Shown piece by piece: positions 35,434 to 44,424 of a DNA stretch of 64,000 bases; the first letter of the stretch is position 1, and the number at the start of each line of letters is the position of its first letter. The notes under the pieces were generated by a model that did not search any database, was not told where the DNA came from, and saw only the letters and a list, made by a program, of their open reading frames with translations. The translations under genes were made by a program, and so were the position numbers. Source of the DNA: Humidesulfovibrio mexicanus. Lineage in GTDB: Bacteria; Desulfobacterota; Desulfovibrionia; Desulfovibrionales; Desulfovibrionaceae. Location: positions 432,653 through 496,652 of the forward strand of contig NZ_FZOC01000003.1 in the NCBI RefSeq assembly GCF_900188225.1. The letters are read 5' to 3'.

Positions 35434-35733
35434 TCGCTGTCCTCCCTCTGTTGTGTGCCAGGCCGACTGTATTCGCCGTTCTGGGCCGATGGGCTCATCT
35501 GCCTCGGCGTGGGATTTCCCCGTGCCCGCTTGGGGCAAGCCCCGTGAGCGCCCCTTCCGCGGGCCCGCGCATGGCGTCGCCCCCATGCTGGCGGAAATTG
35601 CCCCAGCCGTGAAAATGGCCCGAACCCGGACTGCAACGGACGTTCCAGCACGGGTTCAGACCACTTCCCCGCCTGGGAAGTGTGGCGGCTGCGGGCTTGT
35701 GGCCCGCAGCCGCCGATGTCAACGGTCTATCCC
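35434..35733. other. aprA-qmoA intergenic region with tandem hairpins
   Basis: The 300 bases hold two hairpins just after the aprA stop: GGCGGCTGCGGGC/GCCCGCAGCCGCC (35684-35714, 13 perfect pairs, 5-base loop) and CACTTCCC/GGGAAGTG (35662-35682). Neither has a T-run in the direction of transcription, so they look like mRNA-stabilising or pausing structures rather than full terminators. No clear promoter for qmoA is visible. Confidence 0.65.
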
Positions 35734-37734
35734 TTACTGGGCGTCAGGGATGATCTGGATGTAAGGCTTCTTGAAGATCTTCACTTCTTTCTTGGCCGGG
35801 TCGTACTTCGAGTTCACGAAGCACTTCCACTTGCTGTCGTCCAGGCCCATGCAGTCGCCGCGATAGTAGAAGCCGGGGTAGCGGGTCTCTTCGCGGAACT
35901 CGATGTGCTGCAGGTGCAGGCGCACGGTCCACAGACGGTGGAACTGCTCCCAGCAGCGCATAAGCTCGTGCAGGTCGCGGGCGGCCAGCTTCTTGCTGTC
36001 CTCCTCGAGCATGCCCATGAGCCAGAAGGCGGTCTTCAAGAGAGCGCCGGAGGTCATGTACAGGGTGGCGCAGCCTCCGCCGTACTCGTCCGAGCACTTG
36101 ATCAGGCGCATCATGAAGTTGCGCGGGGTGATGTAGTTGGGGTTGATCTCCGGAGCGGTGGAAGCACCCTTGAACTGCTCGTAGGTGTACCAGGGCTGGT
36201 AGATCTCCTTGGCGAGGTCGGCGGCCTTCACAGCCAGGGTGGGCTTGAAGTCCTTGTGATCCACGACCCAGCGGACCATCTGCTTGCCGGCGATGCGGCC
36301 TTCAGCGTGGGAGCCGGAGGAGAACTTGTGGCCGGAAGCGCCAACGCCGTCAGCGCAGGTCCAGAGACCTTCGACGGTGGTCATGCGGTTGTAGACCTTG
36401 CCGTTGCTGGCGCGGACTTTGTACTCCTCGGGAACCCAGGCCTCGTCCGGACCGGAAACCCAGATGCCGCAGCAGCCGGAGTGGGAACCGAGCAGGTACG
36501 GCTCGGTGGGCATGATCTCGGAGCCGCGATCCTCGGGAGCGCAGTTGGTGCAGGCCCAGAGGTTGGCCATGCCGACGCACATGTCGAGGAAGTCTTCCCA
36601 AGCCTCGGACTCCAGGTGCTTCCACAGGGGGCTCTTGAAGTCGTTGTTGATGGTGGTGAGCAGGGCGGTCTTGGTGTCCATGAAGATGGGACCGCGGCCT
36701 TCACGCATTTCACGCAGCATCATGTGGTTGCGCAGGCAGGTCGGAATGACGTGACCCTTGGCGTAGCCACGATCCTCGTAGGGCTTGAGCATGGCGCGGT
36801 TGGTGGCGCAGTAGTCTTCGCCCTTGTAGTTGGTGGCCTTGGCCTTGAAGAGCAGGAACCAAGCGCCGACCGGGCCGTAACCGTCCTTGAAGCGGGCGGG
36901 CACGAAGCGGTTTTCCATCATGGTCATCTCGGCGCCGACCTGAGCACACATGGTGTAGGTGGAACCGGCGTTCCACACGGGGTACCAGGCGCGGCCCATG
37001 CCCTCACCGGTGGAGCGGGGGCGGAACACGTTCACCGCGCCGCCGCACGCCACGAGGCAGGCGTTGCAGGTGAAGACGTACACCTTGTTCTCGCGGGTGC
37101 TGAAGCCAACGGCGCCGGCGATGCGGTTGGGGGTGTTGGCGTCCAGGAGCAGCTTCACGATGAAGACGCGCTCCAGGTAGCGGTCGTCGCCCAGGGCCTT
37201 TTTCGCGGCCTCGGCCACGATGACCTTGTACGACTCGCCGTTGATCATGATCTGCCAGCGGCCGGAACGCACGGGGGCGTCGCCGTTGCGCAGGGAGAAG
37301 CCCTGGGCCTTGGCCTGGGCGCCGTCGAGGTTGTGGCCGTCCTTCTTGATCCAGACGGGCAGGCCCCACTCCTCGAACAGGTGGACGGAGTCGTCGACGT
37401 GACGGCCGAGGTCGAAGATCAGGTCTTCGCGGACCAGACCCATGAGGTCGGTGCGGACCATGCGGACGTAGTCGTCGCTCTTCTGCTCTTTGCCGATGTA
37501 GGTGTTGATGGCGGACAGACCCTGGGCCACGGCGCCGGAACGCTCGAGGGAGGCCTTGTCGACCAGCATCACGGAAATGCCGCCGACCTTGTCGGCCCAG
37601 CGGCAGGCTTCAAACGCGGCGCCGCAGTTGCCCATGCCGCCACCGACCATGAGAACGTCAACATGCTTCTCGACGATGGTCGGCTCAGCCAGGGGCACGC
37701 CTTTGACGACTTCTTTAGCGGGAATCTGAGGCAT
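35734..37734 (-). CDS. aprA: Adenylylsulfate reductase alpha subunit
   Basis: A 666-residue FAD protein that reduces APS to sulfite and AMP. It has the flavin motif VDVLMVGGGMGNCGAAFEA at residues 25-43, the long fumarate-reductase-like domains, and conserved APS-reductase segments such as NGESYKVIVAEAAKKAL, CGGAVNVFRPRSTGEGMGR and EYGGGCATLYMTSG. The C-terminus (KKPYIQIIPDAQ) is typical of the Desulfovibrio type. ATG at 37734 has GGAGGT before it. It follows aprB by 81 bases. Electrons reach it via AprB from QmoABC. Its strong codon bias, visible in very uniform synonymous choices, suggests high expression. Confidence 0.98.
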   Translation of the reverse strand: MPQIPAKEVVKGVPLAEPTIVEKHVDVLMVGGGMGNCGAAFEACRWADKVGGISVMLVDKASLERSGAVAQGLSAINTYIGKEQKSDDYVRMVRTDLMGLVREDLIFDLGRHVDDSVHLFEEWGLPVWIKKDGHNLDGAQAKAQGFSLRNGDAPVRSGRWQIMINGESYKVIVAEAAKKALGDDRYLERVFIVKLLLDANTPNRIAGAVGFSTRENKVYVFTCNACLVACGGAVNVFRPRSTGEGMGRAWYPVWNAGSTYTMCAQVGAEMTMMENRFVPARFKDGYGPVGAWFLLFKAKATNYKGEDYCATNRAMLKPYEDRGYAKGHVIPTCLRNHMMLREMREGRGPIFMDTKTALLTTINNDFKSPLWKHLESEAWEDFLDMCVGMANLWACTNCAPEDRGSEIMPTEPYLLGSHSGCCGIWVSGPDEAWVPEEYKVRASNGKVYNRMTTVEGLWTCADGVGASGHKFSSGSHAEGRIAGKQMVRWVVDHKDFKPTLAVKAADLAKEIYQPWYTYEQFKGASTAPEINPNYITPRNFMMRLIKCSDEYGGGCATLYMTSGALLKTAFWLMGMLEEDSKKLAARDLHELMRCWEQFHRLWTVRLHLQHIEFREETRYPGFYYRGDCMGLDDSKWKCFVNSKYDPAKKEVKIFKKPYIQIIPDAQ

Positions 37735-37815
37735 AGCTACCTCCGTATGCTCTCTCTGGAGTTGATTGATTGAAAACCCTTGCAACTCAAATCAAGCGGA
37801 TGTCCGCCGTCGAAG

Positions 37816-38307
37816 CTAGTCGCAGACGGCGTCGAGCCAGCACTGGCTCTTGTCGGAGTCGGCGAGCTCGAACTTCTTCATGATCGGGCTCTCGGGCAGG
37901 GCCAGAGCGGTCTCGGTGAAGAGCAGCTCGTCGTCCAGGCTGCCGCCCTCGGGCTTGCCGCCGAACGGGTCGATGGAGCCTTCAGGGGTGGTGCGGATGG
38001 GGAACTTGAAACGCTTCACGGAGCCGTTGCGGAACTTGACGGTCCACATGATGTCTTCGGCCGAACGCATGGGGATGGAGGTGCCACCCATGGGGGCGAA
38101 GTCGGCGTAGGGGCGGGCTTCAATGGCGCCCTGGGGGCAGATTTTCACGCAAGAGTAACATTCCCAGCACGCGTCAGGCTCCTGGTTGTAGGCCTTCATG
38201 GCCTCGGGATCCAGGATCATCAGGTCGTTCGGGCAAATGTACATGCAGGCGGTCTTCTCGCCACCCTTGCAGCCGTCGCATTTTTCCGGATTGACAAAGG
38301 TCGGCAT
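37816..38307 (-). CDS. aprB: Adenylylsulfate reductase beta subunit
   Basis: A 163-residue ferredoxin-like subunit that passes electrons from its two [4Fe-4S] clusters to the FAD of AprA. CDGCKGGEKTACMYICP at residues 10-26 and CWECYSCVKICP at about 47-58 are the two cluster motifs with the spacing of the family. The extended C-terminal arm (LADSDKSQCWLDAVCD) wraps AprA in known structures. AGGAGGAAG precedes the ATG, the strongest ribosome site of the cluster. It is the first gene of the leftward unit. Confidence 0.98.
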   Translation of the reverse strand: MPTFVNPEKCDGCKGGEKTACMYICPNDLMILDPEAMKAYNQEPDACWECYSCVKICPQGAIEARPYADFAPMGGTSIPMRSAEDIMWTVKFRNGSVKRFKFPIRTTPEGSIDPFGGKPEGGSLDDELLFTETALALPESPIMKKFELADSDKSQCWLDAVCD

Positions 38308-38402
38308 AACACTTCCTCCTAACAGGTTTAAATTAAAGCAGTTACCGACACGATCCACAGCCAACTACGTGCTCGAAATGGGCACGGTCTTGTGAAAACA
38401 GA

Positions 38403-38431
38403 CGATTACCCGGCCTGCAAAGGGGTGTCAA
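38403..38431 (-). promoter_or_regulatory. Probable aprBA promoter
   Basis: On the minus strand TTGACA (38426-38431) precedes TAATCG (38403-38408) by 17 bases, about 95 bases upstream of the aprB ATG. The -35 is perfect, the -10 weak. A Rex-type half-site TTGTGAA lies at 38390-38396, just downstream of the -10. Confidence 0.45.
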
Positions 38432-38480
38432 GGTGAAAGTGAATTTTTGAACAAGGGTGACACCCCATCGCAGCGCTTTC

Positions 38481-38572
38481 CCCGGAAATCGGGGCGAGAC
38501 TTTTCGCTCACGCCGCGCAAATCCAGGAGATTTCCGGGAAAAAAAGCGCGGAGAAACGAAACCGGCGTTTCG
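38481..38572. other. Structured region between divergent aprBA and sat
   Basis: The 643 bases between aprB and sat have no credible gene. They contain a 10-base perfect inverted repeat (CCCGGAAATC at 38481-38490 and GATTTCCGGG at 38529-38538, followed on the plus strand by a run of A) and a short perfect hairpin CGAAAC-CGGC-GTTTCG at 38557-38572. The region is A/T-richer than its surroundings. It could hold an untranslated leader, protein-binding sites or a small RNA. Confidence 0.45.
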
Positions 38573-38742
38573 CGAGCATTCGCAAGCCGTCATTTTTGCC
38601 GTAGCATGTTCCTGCTTAGTCCACCTCGTCCAGGTTTCGCAAGCATTTTTTAGGAATCCCCGGCAACTCTCGACAAAATGCTCTGTCCAGCCCATAGGTC
38701 GCCTACGAAGAAGGGCTTTGCGTCGGTCTTGAGAAAATGCTC

Positions 38743-38772
38743 TTGACACAACTTTCACAATCAGCGCATAGT
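38743..38772 (+). promoter_or_regulatory. sat promoter with overlapping Rex-like operator
   Basis: TTGACA (38743-38748) and CATAGT (38767-38772) are 18 bases apart. The 18-base segment 38743-38760, TTGACACAACTTTCACAA, fits the Rex layout TTGTGAA-N4-TTCACAA with a perfect right arm and a degenerate left arm. Rex of Desulfovibrio vulgaris is known to repress sat and to respond to NADH, which supports the reading. The leader to the sat ATG is about 170 bases. Confidence 0.6.
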
Positions 38773-38950
38773 ACGTTCGCGTTCAATGTCGATGATCTGC
38801 GGTTCGCCGCACCGGGCCGCCAGCCGACAGCTGGCCGCGGCCAAGGACAAGACCCCTAGAGCCCCAGGCGTCGTTGCGCGCCGTCACGGGGCCACGGTTT
38901 CGGCAGAGGAACAAACCCATTAACCTGGTTATTTTCAAGGAGAAACGGAG

Positions 38951-40240
38951 ATGGCATCGAAACTCGTCCCCCCTCATGGCGGAAAAGGCCTTGTCTGCTG
39001 CTTGCTGGAAGGCGCCGCGCTCGCCGCTGAACAGAAGAAGGCCGAGGGTCTGAAGAAGATCGAAATCTCCTCTCAGGAGAAGGGTGACCTGATCATGATG
39101 GGCATCGGCGGCTTCAGCCCGCTGACCGGCTTCATGGGCAAGGCCGACTGGAAGAGCGTCTGCGACAAGATGACCCTCACCGACGGCACCTTCTGGCCCA
39201 TCCCCATCATGCTCGCCACCGACGACGCCTCCGTCAACGCCGGCGACGAGGTCGCCCTGGTGCGCAACGGCGTCACCATGGCCACCATCAAGGTCTCCGA
39301 GAAGTTCGAGCTTTCCGAGGACGAGAAGAAGTGGGAATGTGAGACGGTCTACAAGGGCGAAGGCGCCGACTCCCAGACCGACTTCATGGGCACCGCCATC
39401 AAAGATCACCCGGGCGTGCAGATGGTTCTCGCCCGCAAGAAGTTCTGCCTGGCCGGCCCGGTGAAGGTCCTCTCCGAGGGCGACTTCCCCCAGAAGTTCC
39501 CCGGCGTGTACAAGAGCCCCGCTCAGCTGCGCGCCGAGATGGACGAGCGCGGCTGGAAGAACGTGGCCGCCCTGCAGCTGCGCAACCCCATGCACCGCTC
39601 CCACGAGTACCTGTGCAAGATCGGCGTCGAAGTGTGCGACGGCGTGGTCATCCACTCCCTGGTGGGCGCGCTGAAGCCCGGCGACATCCCGGCTGAAGTC
39701 CGCGTCGACGCCATCAACACCCTGGTCGAGCACTACTTCGTGAAGAAGAACGTCATCCAGGCCGGCTACCCCCTCGACATGCGCTACGCCGGTCCTCGCG
39801 AGGCCCTGCTGCACGCCCTGTTCCGCCAGAACTACGGCATGAACAAGCTCATCGTCGGCCGCGACCACGCCGGCGTGGGCGACTTCTACGGCATGTTTGA
39901 GGCCCAGGAGATCTTCGACCGGATCCCCTACGCCACCCCCGAGGCCAAGTGCGCCGTTGATCCTGGCAAGGTTCTGCTGACCGAGCCCCTGAAGATCGAC
40001 TGGACCTTCTACTGCACAAAGTGCGACGGCATGGCCTCCATGCGCACCTGCCCGCACACCAAGGAAGACCGCGTCATCCTCTCCGGCACCAAGCTGCGCA
40101 AGATCCTCTCCGAGGGCGGCGCCGTGCCCGACCACTTCGGTCGTGAGGAATGCCTCGTCATCCTCAAGAAGTACTACGCTGGCCTCACCGAGAAGGTCGA
40201 AGTCAAGATGCAGAAGGCCGCTTCCGGCGCCGGCATGTAA
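38951..40240 (+). CDS. sat: Sulfate adenylyltransferase (ATP sulfurylase)
   Basis: A 429-residue dissimilatory-type ATP sulfurylase that activates sulfate to APS with release of pyrophosphate. The catalytic [13 protein letters not shown] carries the HxxH motif near residues 212-217, and [20 protein letters not shown] near 300 is the second active-site block. [16 protein letters not shown] is the zinc-like cysteine segment seen in Desulfovibrio homologues. It has no APS-kinase domain, as expected for respiratory use. AAGGAG lies upstream of the ATG and a terminator follows. It is divergent from aprBA-qmoABC, which use its product. Confidence 0.98.
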   Translation: MASKLVPPHGGKGLVCCLLEGAALAAEQKKAEGLKKIEISSQEKGDLIMMGIGGFSPLTGFMGKADWKSVCDKMTLTDGTFWPIPIMLATDDASVNAGDEVALVRNGVTMATIKVSEKFELSEDEKKWECETVYKGEGADSQTDFMGTAIKDHPGVQMVLARKKFCLAGPVKVLSEGDFPQKFPGVYKSPAQLRAEMDERGWKNVAALQLRNPMHRSHEYLCKIGVEVCDGVVIHSLVGALKPGDIPAEVRVDAINTLVEHYFVKKNVIQAGYPLDMRYAGPREALLHALFRQNYGMNKLIVGRDHAGVGDFYGMFEAQEIFDRIPYATPEAKCAVDPGKVLLTEPLKIDWTFYCTKCDGMASMRTCPHTKEDRVILSGTKLRKILSEGGAVPDHFGREECLVILKKYYAGLTEKVEVKMQKAASGAGM

Positions 40241-40268
40241 TCGATTCGACCAGCCTCACCGTCCATTC

Positions 40269-40296
40269 GGGGCGCCCCACGGGGCGCCCCTTTTTT
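40269..40296 (+). terminator. Rho-independent terminator after sat
   Basis: GGGGCGCCCC repeated around AC forms a self-complementary hairpin followed by six T residues. Confidence 0.88.
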
Positions 40297-40364
40297 GCGC
40301 CTCGCGCCAGCGATCGGCCAAAGCGCCCTTGCCATGCGCCGCGCACTCCTGCTAGCCTTGAATC

Positions 40365-41357
40365 ATGAGCACAATTCTCGTCACCGGCGGGGCCGGATAC
40401 ATCGGCTCGCACACGGCAAAACGTCTCGCGGCCATGGGGCGCAACGTGGTCGTCCTGGACAACCTCTCCACCGGCCACAGGGACTTGGCGCGCTACGGAG
40501 ACTTGCTGGTGGGCGACTTGCTGGACCCGGCCGCCCTTGACCAAGCCTTCGAGGGCCGCCGCGTCGAGGCTGTGCTGCATTTTGCCGCAGCCAGCCAGGT
40601 GGGCGAAAGCGTGCGCCAGCCCCTGCGCTACTACCAGAACAATATGGGCGGCGCCCTGGCCCTGCTCGCGGCCATGCGCCGCCACGGCGTGCGCCGTCTG
40701 GTGTTCTCGTCCTCCTGCTCGGTGTATGGCCCTCCCTTCGAGGGGCTGCTGACCGAGGACCACCCCCTGGGGCCTCTCTCTCCCTACGCCTGGACCAAGC
40801 GCATGATGGAGCAGGCCATGGCCGACATGGCCGCCAACGGCGAACTGGACTACGTGGCCCTGCGCTACTTCAACGCCGCCGGGGCCGACCCGGAAGGCGA
40901 ACTGGGCGAGCGCCACGAGCCCGAGACCCACCTCATCCCGCTGCTGCTCCAGGCCGCTCTGGGCCTGCGCGGCGAGCTGGAACTCTTCGGGACCGACTAC
41001 CCCACGCCGGACGGCACCGCCATCCGCGACTACATCCATGTGCAGGATCTGGCCGAGGCCCACGTGAGCGCCCTTGCCCACCTCGAACGCGGCGGACAGT
41101 CCGGCCCCGTGAACCTTGGCAACGGCCAAGGCCATTCCGTGCGCCAGGTCATCGAGGCCGCGCGCGCCGTGACCGGTGTGGACATTCCGGTGCGCACCGC
41201 CCCCCGCAGGGCCGGCGACTCGCCCCGGCTGGTGGGCGACGCCACCAAGGCGCGCGCCATGCTGGGCTTTCGGCCCGCCTTCCCGGACATTCGGGACATC
41301 ATCGCCACGGCCTGGGCTTGGCACCGCACAGAGGCCCGGCGAAAAACCGAACCCTAG
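40365..41357 (+). CDS. galE: UDP-glucose 4-epimerase
   Basis: A 330-residue NAD-dependent short-chain epimerase converting UDP-glucose and UDP-galactose for envelope glycans. The NAD motif GGAGYIGSH is at residues 7-15; the catalytic pair is in SSSCSVYG and the YAWTK segment (Tyr-x-x-x-Lys with YAWTK near 143). LRYFNAAGADPEGELGE and DYPTPDGTAIRDYIHVQDLA are GalE-specific. It follows the sat terminator as a separate unit; the ribosome site is weak, so the start follows family length. Confidence 0.94.
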   Translation: MSTILVTGGAGYIGSHTAKRLAAMGRNVVVLDNLSTGHRDLARYGDLLVGDLLDPAALDQAFEGRRVEAVLHFAAASQVGESVRQPLRYYQNNMGGALALLAAMRRHGVRRLVFSSSCSVYGPPFEGLLTEDHPLGPLSPYAWTKRMMEQAMADMAANGELDYVALRYFNAAGADPEGELGERHEPETHLIPLLLQAALGLRGELELFGTDYPTPDGTAIRDYIHVQDLAEAHVSALAHLERGGQSGPVNLGNGQGHSVRQVIEAARAVTGVDIPVRTAPRRAGDSPRLVGDATKARAMLGFRPAFPDIRDIIATAWAWHRTEARRKTEP

Positions 41358-41364
41358 CCGCCCT

Positions 41365-41392
41365 TTGACATTTCCGACCGGACAGGTATTGT
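41365..41392 (+). promoter_or_regulatory. Promoter of the CBS-domain gene
   Basis: TTGACA and TATTGT with a 16-base spacer, 37 bases upstream of the ATG at 41429. It lies directly after the galE stop. Confidence 0.65.
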
Positions 41393-41428
41393 GCCCCTTA
41401 CCGAATAAACGCCAGGAGGCAGCCGCCT

Positions 41429-42106
41429 ATGCTCGTACGCGACTGGATGACCAAGAACGTCATCACGCTGGGGCTCAAGACCACCGTCGTGGACGCGGCC
41501 GAAATCATGCGCACCAAGAAGGTGCGGCAGTTTCCGGTCATCGATGACAAAGGCGCGCTGGTGGGCATCGTCTCCGACCGGGACATACGCGACGCCATGC
41601 CCTCCAAATATCTCCCCGGCGACTCCGCCGGAGGCGGCAGCCTGGGCAGCCTGCGCGCAGCGGACATCATGACCGCCGAACCCATGACCGTCTCGCCGGT
41701 CACGCCCGTGGATCTGGTGGCCAACCTCCTGCAACGCCACAAGTTCGGCGGCCTGCCCGTGGTCGATGCGGCCTCCCGTCTGGTGGGCATCATCACCGTG
41801 GCCGACGTGCTGCGCTTCCTGTGCTCCGCCTCGGGCGTGCAACGCGGCGGGCCGCAACTCGCCGTGCGCCTGGACGCCAAGCCCGGCCCCCTCACCGCCC
41901 TGCTGCAGCGCCTGCGCACCGAGGGCATCCGCTTCGGCAGCGTGTTCACTTCCCACGAACCGACCTCGCCGGACCACCGCATCGCCTATGTGCGCATTTC
42001 CGACCTGGGCGAACACAGCATGGACTCCCTGGTCGCCACGCTCAAGCACGACTACTCCATACAGTTTTTCGTCGAAGACGGCCGCACCACCCTGCTGGAA
42101 GGCTAG
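41429..42106 (+). CDS. CBS-pair / ACT-like domain protein
   Basis: A 225-residue protein. Two CBS domains (VRDWMTKNVITLGLKTTV at residues 3-20 to about 60, and ADIMTAEPMTVSP through VVDAASRLVGIITVADVLRFL) bind adenine nucleotides in relatives. Residues about 143-220 resemble an ACT domain (AVRLDAKPGPLTALLQRLR). This AcuB-like layout is thought to act as an energy-charge or amino-acid sensor; in Desulfovibrio it has no proven target. AGGAGG precedes the ATG. It stands alone between galE and nifU. Confidence 0.85.
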   Translation: MLVRDWMTKNVITLGLKTTVVDAAEIMRTKKVRQFPVIDDKGALVGIVSDRDIRDAMPSKYLPGDSAGGGSLGSLRAADIMTAEPMTVSPVTPVDLVANLLQRHKFGGLPVVDAASRLVGIITVADVLRFLCSASGVQRGGPQLAVRLDAKPGPLTALLQRLRTEGIRFGSVFTSHEPTSPDHRIAYVRISDLGEHSMDSLVATLKHDYSIQFFVEDGRTTLLEG

Positions 42107-42371
42107 CCTCCCCGCGTCCGGGGGCCAAGCGCCCCCGCGCCGGGCAGAACCCGGACAGCGCGTCGCAGGGGCGTTTGCGTCTTTTGCTAGCATCCGGGGT
42201 TGCGGAGCGGGCGCGCCGTCCGCCTTGTGTCCATGGCCGTGACGCGGCGGAAGAATTCCGACTATTTTGATAAAGTTTAATGCGAAGCCCTTGCGCCTTG
42301 CGCGCGCGTGTGTATCTATGCCGGTAGCGTCGGGCGTTCGGCCTGCGCAATCGACGAGAGTGGAGACGGCC

Positions 42372-43205
42372 ATGTGGGAGTACACGGACAAGGTGAAGGA
42401 GCACTTCCTGAACCCGAAGAACGTCGGGGAGATGCAGGACGCCAGCGCAGTGGGCGAGGTTGGGTCCATTGCCTGCGGAGACGCGCTGAAGCTCTTTTTG
42501 AAGATCGAGGACGGCGTCATCAAGGACGCCAGCTTCCAAACATTTGGCTGCGCCAGCGCCATCGCCTCCAGCTCCGCCCTGACTGAGCTGGTGAAGGGCA
42601 AGACCGTGGACGAGGCGCTCAAAATATCGAACAAGGACATTGCCGCCGCCTTGGGCGGCCTGCCCAAGGAAAAGATGCACTGCTCGGTCATGGGGCAGGA
42701 GGCTCTTGAGGCGGCCATAAAGAGCTGGCGCGGCGAGAAGGTGGCGAGCCAGGAGCACTCCGAGGGCGAGGTGGTGTGCGAGTGTTTCGGCGTCACCGAC
42801 CAGCAGATTCTGGAGGCCGTGCGCGAGAACGACCTGAAGACCGTTGAGGACGTGACCTACTACACCAAGGCGGGCGGCGGCTGCGCCAAGTGCCACGAGA
42901 AGATCGCGGAGCTCATCGCCCAGGCCAGGGGCCAGGCCGCGCCCACGGCGGCGCCTGCGCCGAAGCGGCTCTCCAACATCCAGCGGATGCGCCTGGTTGA
43001 GGAGGTGCTGGAGAAGGAGATCCGGCCCAGGCTGCAGCTTGATGGCGGCGATGTGGAGCTTGCCGACATCGAGGGGGCGGTGGTCTCGGTATCGCTGCGC
43101 GGGCGCTGCGTGGGCTGTCCGTCCAGCCAGGCCACGGTTCACGGCGTGGTGGAGGCCATCCTGCGCGAGAAGGTGGACCCGGAAATCCAGGTGCGGGAGG
43201 TGTAG
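42372..43205 (+). CDS. nifU: Fe-S cluster scaffold protein NifU
   Basis: A 277-residue full-length NifU with three domains: an N-terminal IscU-like scaffold (residues 1-125, with TFGCASAIASS and the Cys of KMHCSV), a central Bfd-like [2Fe-2S] domain (CECFGVTDQQIL and GGCAKCHEKI), and a C-terminal Nfu domain with CVGCPSS near 251-257. It builds [Fe-S] clusters for transfer to apoproteins with sulfur from NifS, encoded immediately after. No nif structural genes are adjacent, so this is probably the general assembly system. GGAGACGG precedes the ATG at 42372; upstream in-frame codons look like leader. Confidence 0.94.
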   Translation: MWEYTDKVKEHFLNPKNVGEMQDASAVGEVGSIACGDALKLFLKIEDGVIKDASFQTFGCASAIASSSALTELVKGKTVDEALKISNKDIAAALGGLPKEKMHCSVMGQEALEAAIKSWRGEKVASQEHSEGEVVCECFGVTDQQILEAVRENDLKTVEDVTYYTKAGGGCAKCHEKIAELIAQARGQAAPTAAPAPKRLSNIQRMRLVEEVLEKEIRPRLQLDGGDVELADIEGAVVSVSLRGRCVGCPSSQATVHGVVEAILREKVDPEIQVREV

Positions 43206-43206
43206 C

Positions 43207-44412
43207 ATGGCACAGCAAGTGGTCTACATGGACAACAACGCCACCACGCGCGTGGCCCCGGAAGTGCTGGACGCCATGCTGCCGTTTTTTTCCGAGTGCT
43301 ACGGCAACCCGTCCTCCATGCACAGCTTTGGCGGCCAGGTGGGCAAGGACATGGTTCAGGCCCGGGAAAGTTTGGCGGATTTGCTGGGCTGCGGCCCGGA
43401 CGAGCTCATCTTCACCTCCTGCGGCACGGAGTCCGACAACACGGCCCTCCGCTCGGCCCTTGCCGCCCAGCCGGACAAACGGCACATCGTGACCACGCGG
43501 GTGGAGCACCCGGCGGTGCTCTCCCTGTGCAAGCACCTGGAGCGCGCCCAGGGCTACCGCGTCACCTATCTGGGCGTGGATGCCGAAGGGCGGCTGGACA
43601 TGAAGGAGGTGGAGGAGAGCCTCACCCCGGACACCGCCGTCATCAGCGTCATGTGGGCCAACAACGAGACCGGCGTGCTGTTCCCCGTGCCGGAGATAGC
43701 GCGGCTGGCCAGGAGCAGGGGCGTCATCTCGCATACGGACGCGGTGCAGGCCGTGGGCAAGGTGCCCATCAACCTGGCGGAGCTGGACGTGGACATGCTG
43801 TCGCTTTCCGGCCACAAGCTGCACGCGCCCAAGGGCGTGGGCGCGCTGTACGTGCGGCGCAGGCTGCCCTACCGGCCGTTTCTTATCGGGGGGCACCAGG
43901 AGCGCGGCCGCAGGGCAGGCACGGAGAACACCACCGGCATCATCGCCCTTGGCGCGGCGGCCCGGGCGGCCAAGGCGCATTTGCCGCTGGAGAACACGCA
44001 GGTGCGCGCCCTGCGCGACAGGCTGGAGAACGCGCTGCTTGCCGCCGTGCCGGACAGCAGGCTGAACGGCCACAAGCTGGAGCGTCTGCCCAACACGTCC
44101 AACATCAGCTTCAAGTATGTGGAAGGGGAGGCCATTCTGCTGCTGCTCGACCAGTTGGGCATCGCGGCCAGTTCGGGCTCGGCCTGCACCAGCGGCAGTC
44201 TGGAGCCCTCGCACGTGCTGCGCGCCATGGGCGTGCCCTTCACGTATGCCCACGGCTCCATCCGCTTTTCGCTCTCGCGCTATACCACCGAGGCCGAAGT
44301 GGACCATGTGGTCCAAAGCGTGCCGGGCATCATCGAGACCTTGCGCACGATCTCGCCCTACAAGGGCGGCGGGGCGGAGCCCCTGGATCCCAAGCCCGCC
44401 TGCGGCTGCTGA
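43207..44412 (+). CDS. nifS: Cysteine desulfurase NifS
   Basis: A 401-residue PLP enzyme that abstracts sulfur from cysteine and passes it as persulfide to NifU. MDNNATTRVAPEVLDAML begins the fold. The PLP-binding Lys is in LSLSGHKLHAPKG near residue 203, and the persulfide Cys is in the SSGSACTSGSLEPSH loop near 325. The end CGC may help transfer sulfur. It starts two bases after the nifU stop with GGAGG inside the nifU end, so the pair is translationally coupled. Its operon is closed by a stem-loop at 44425-44459. Confidence 0.95.
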   Translation: MAQQVVYMDNNATTRVAPEVLDAMLPFFSECYGNPSSMHSFGGQVGKDMVQARESLADLLGCGPDELIFTSCGTESDNTALRSALAAQPDKRHIVTTRVEHPAVLSLCKHLERAQGYRVTYLGVDAEGRLDMKEVEESLTPDTAVISVMWANNETGVLFPVPEIARLARSRGVISHTDAVQAVGKVPINLAELDVDMLSLSGHKLHAPKGVGALYVRRRLPYRPFLIGGHQERGRRAGTENTTGIIALGAAARAAKAHLPLENTQVRALRDRLENALLAAVPDSRLNGHKLERLPNTSNISFKYVEGEAILLLLDQLGIAASSGSACTSGSLEPSHVLRAMGVPFTYAHGSIRFSLSRYTTEAEVDHVVQSVPGIIETLRTISPYKGGGAEPLDPKPACGC

Positions 44413-44424
44413 ACGGGCGCATCT

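Noticed and set aside
31882..35547. A 1221-codon plus-strand frame opposite qmoA and qmoB
   Set aside because: It is the antisense shadow of QmoA/QmoB: His, Gly, Val and Leu dominate and no motif appears, while the minus strand encodes clear flavin and ferredoxin motifs.
38447..38758. Frames of 70-138 codons on both strands between aprB and sat
   Set aside because: They overlap each other, are Arg/Phe-rich, lack ribosome sites and cross inverted repeats; the region looks regulatory.
40269..40296. Tandem GGGGCGCCCC as a repeat or protein-binding site
   Set aside because: The two copies form a hairpin followed by six T residues right after sat; it is a terminator.
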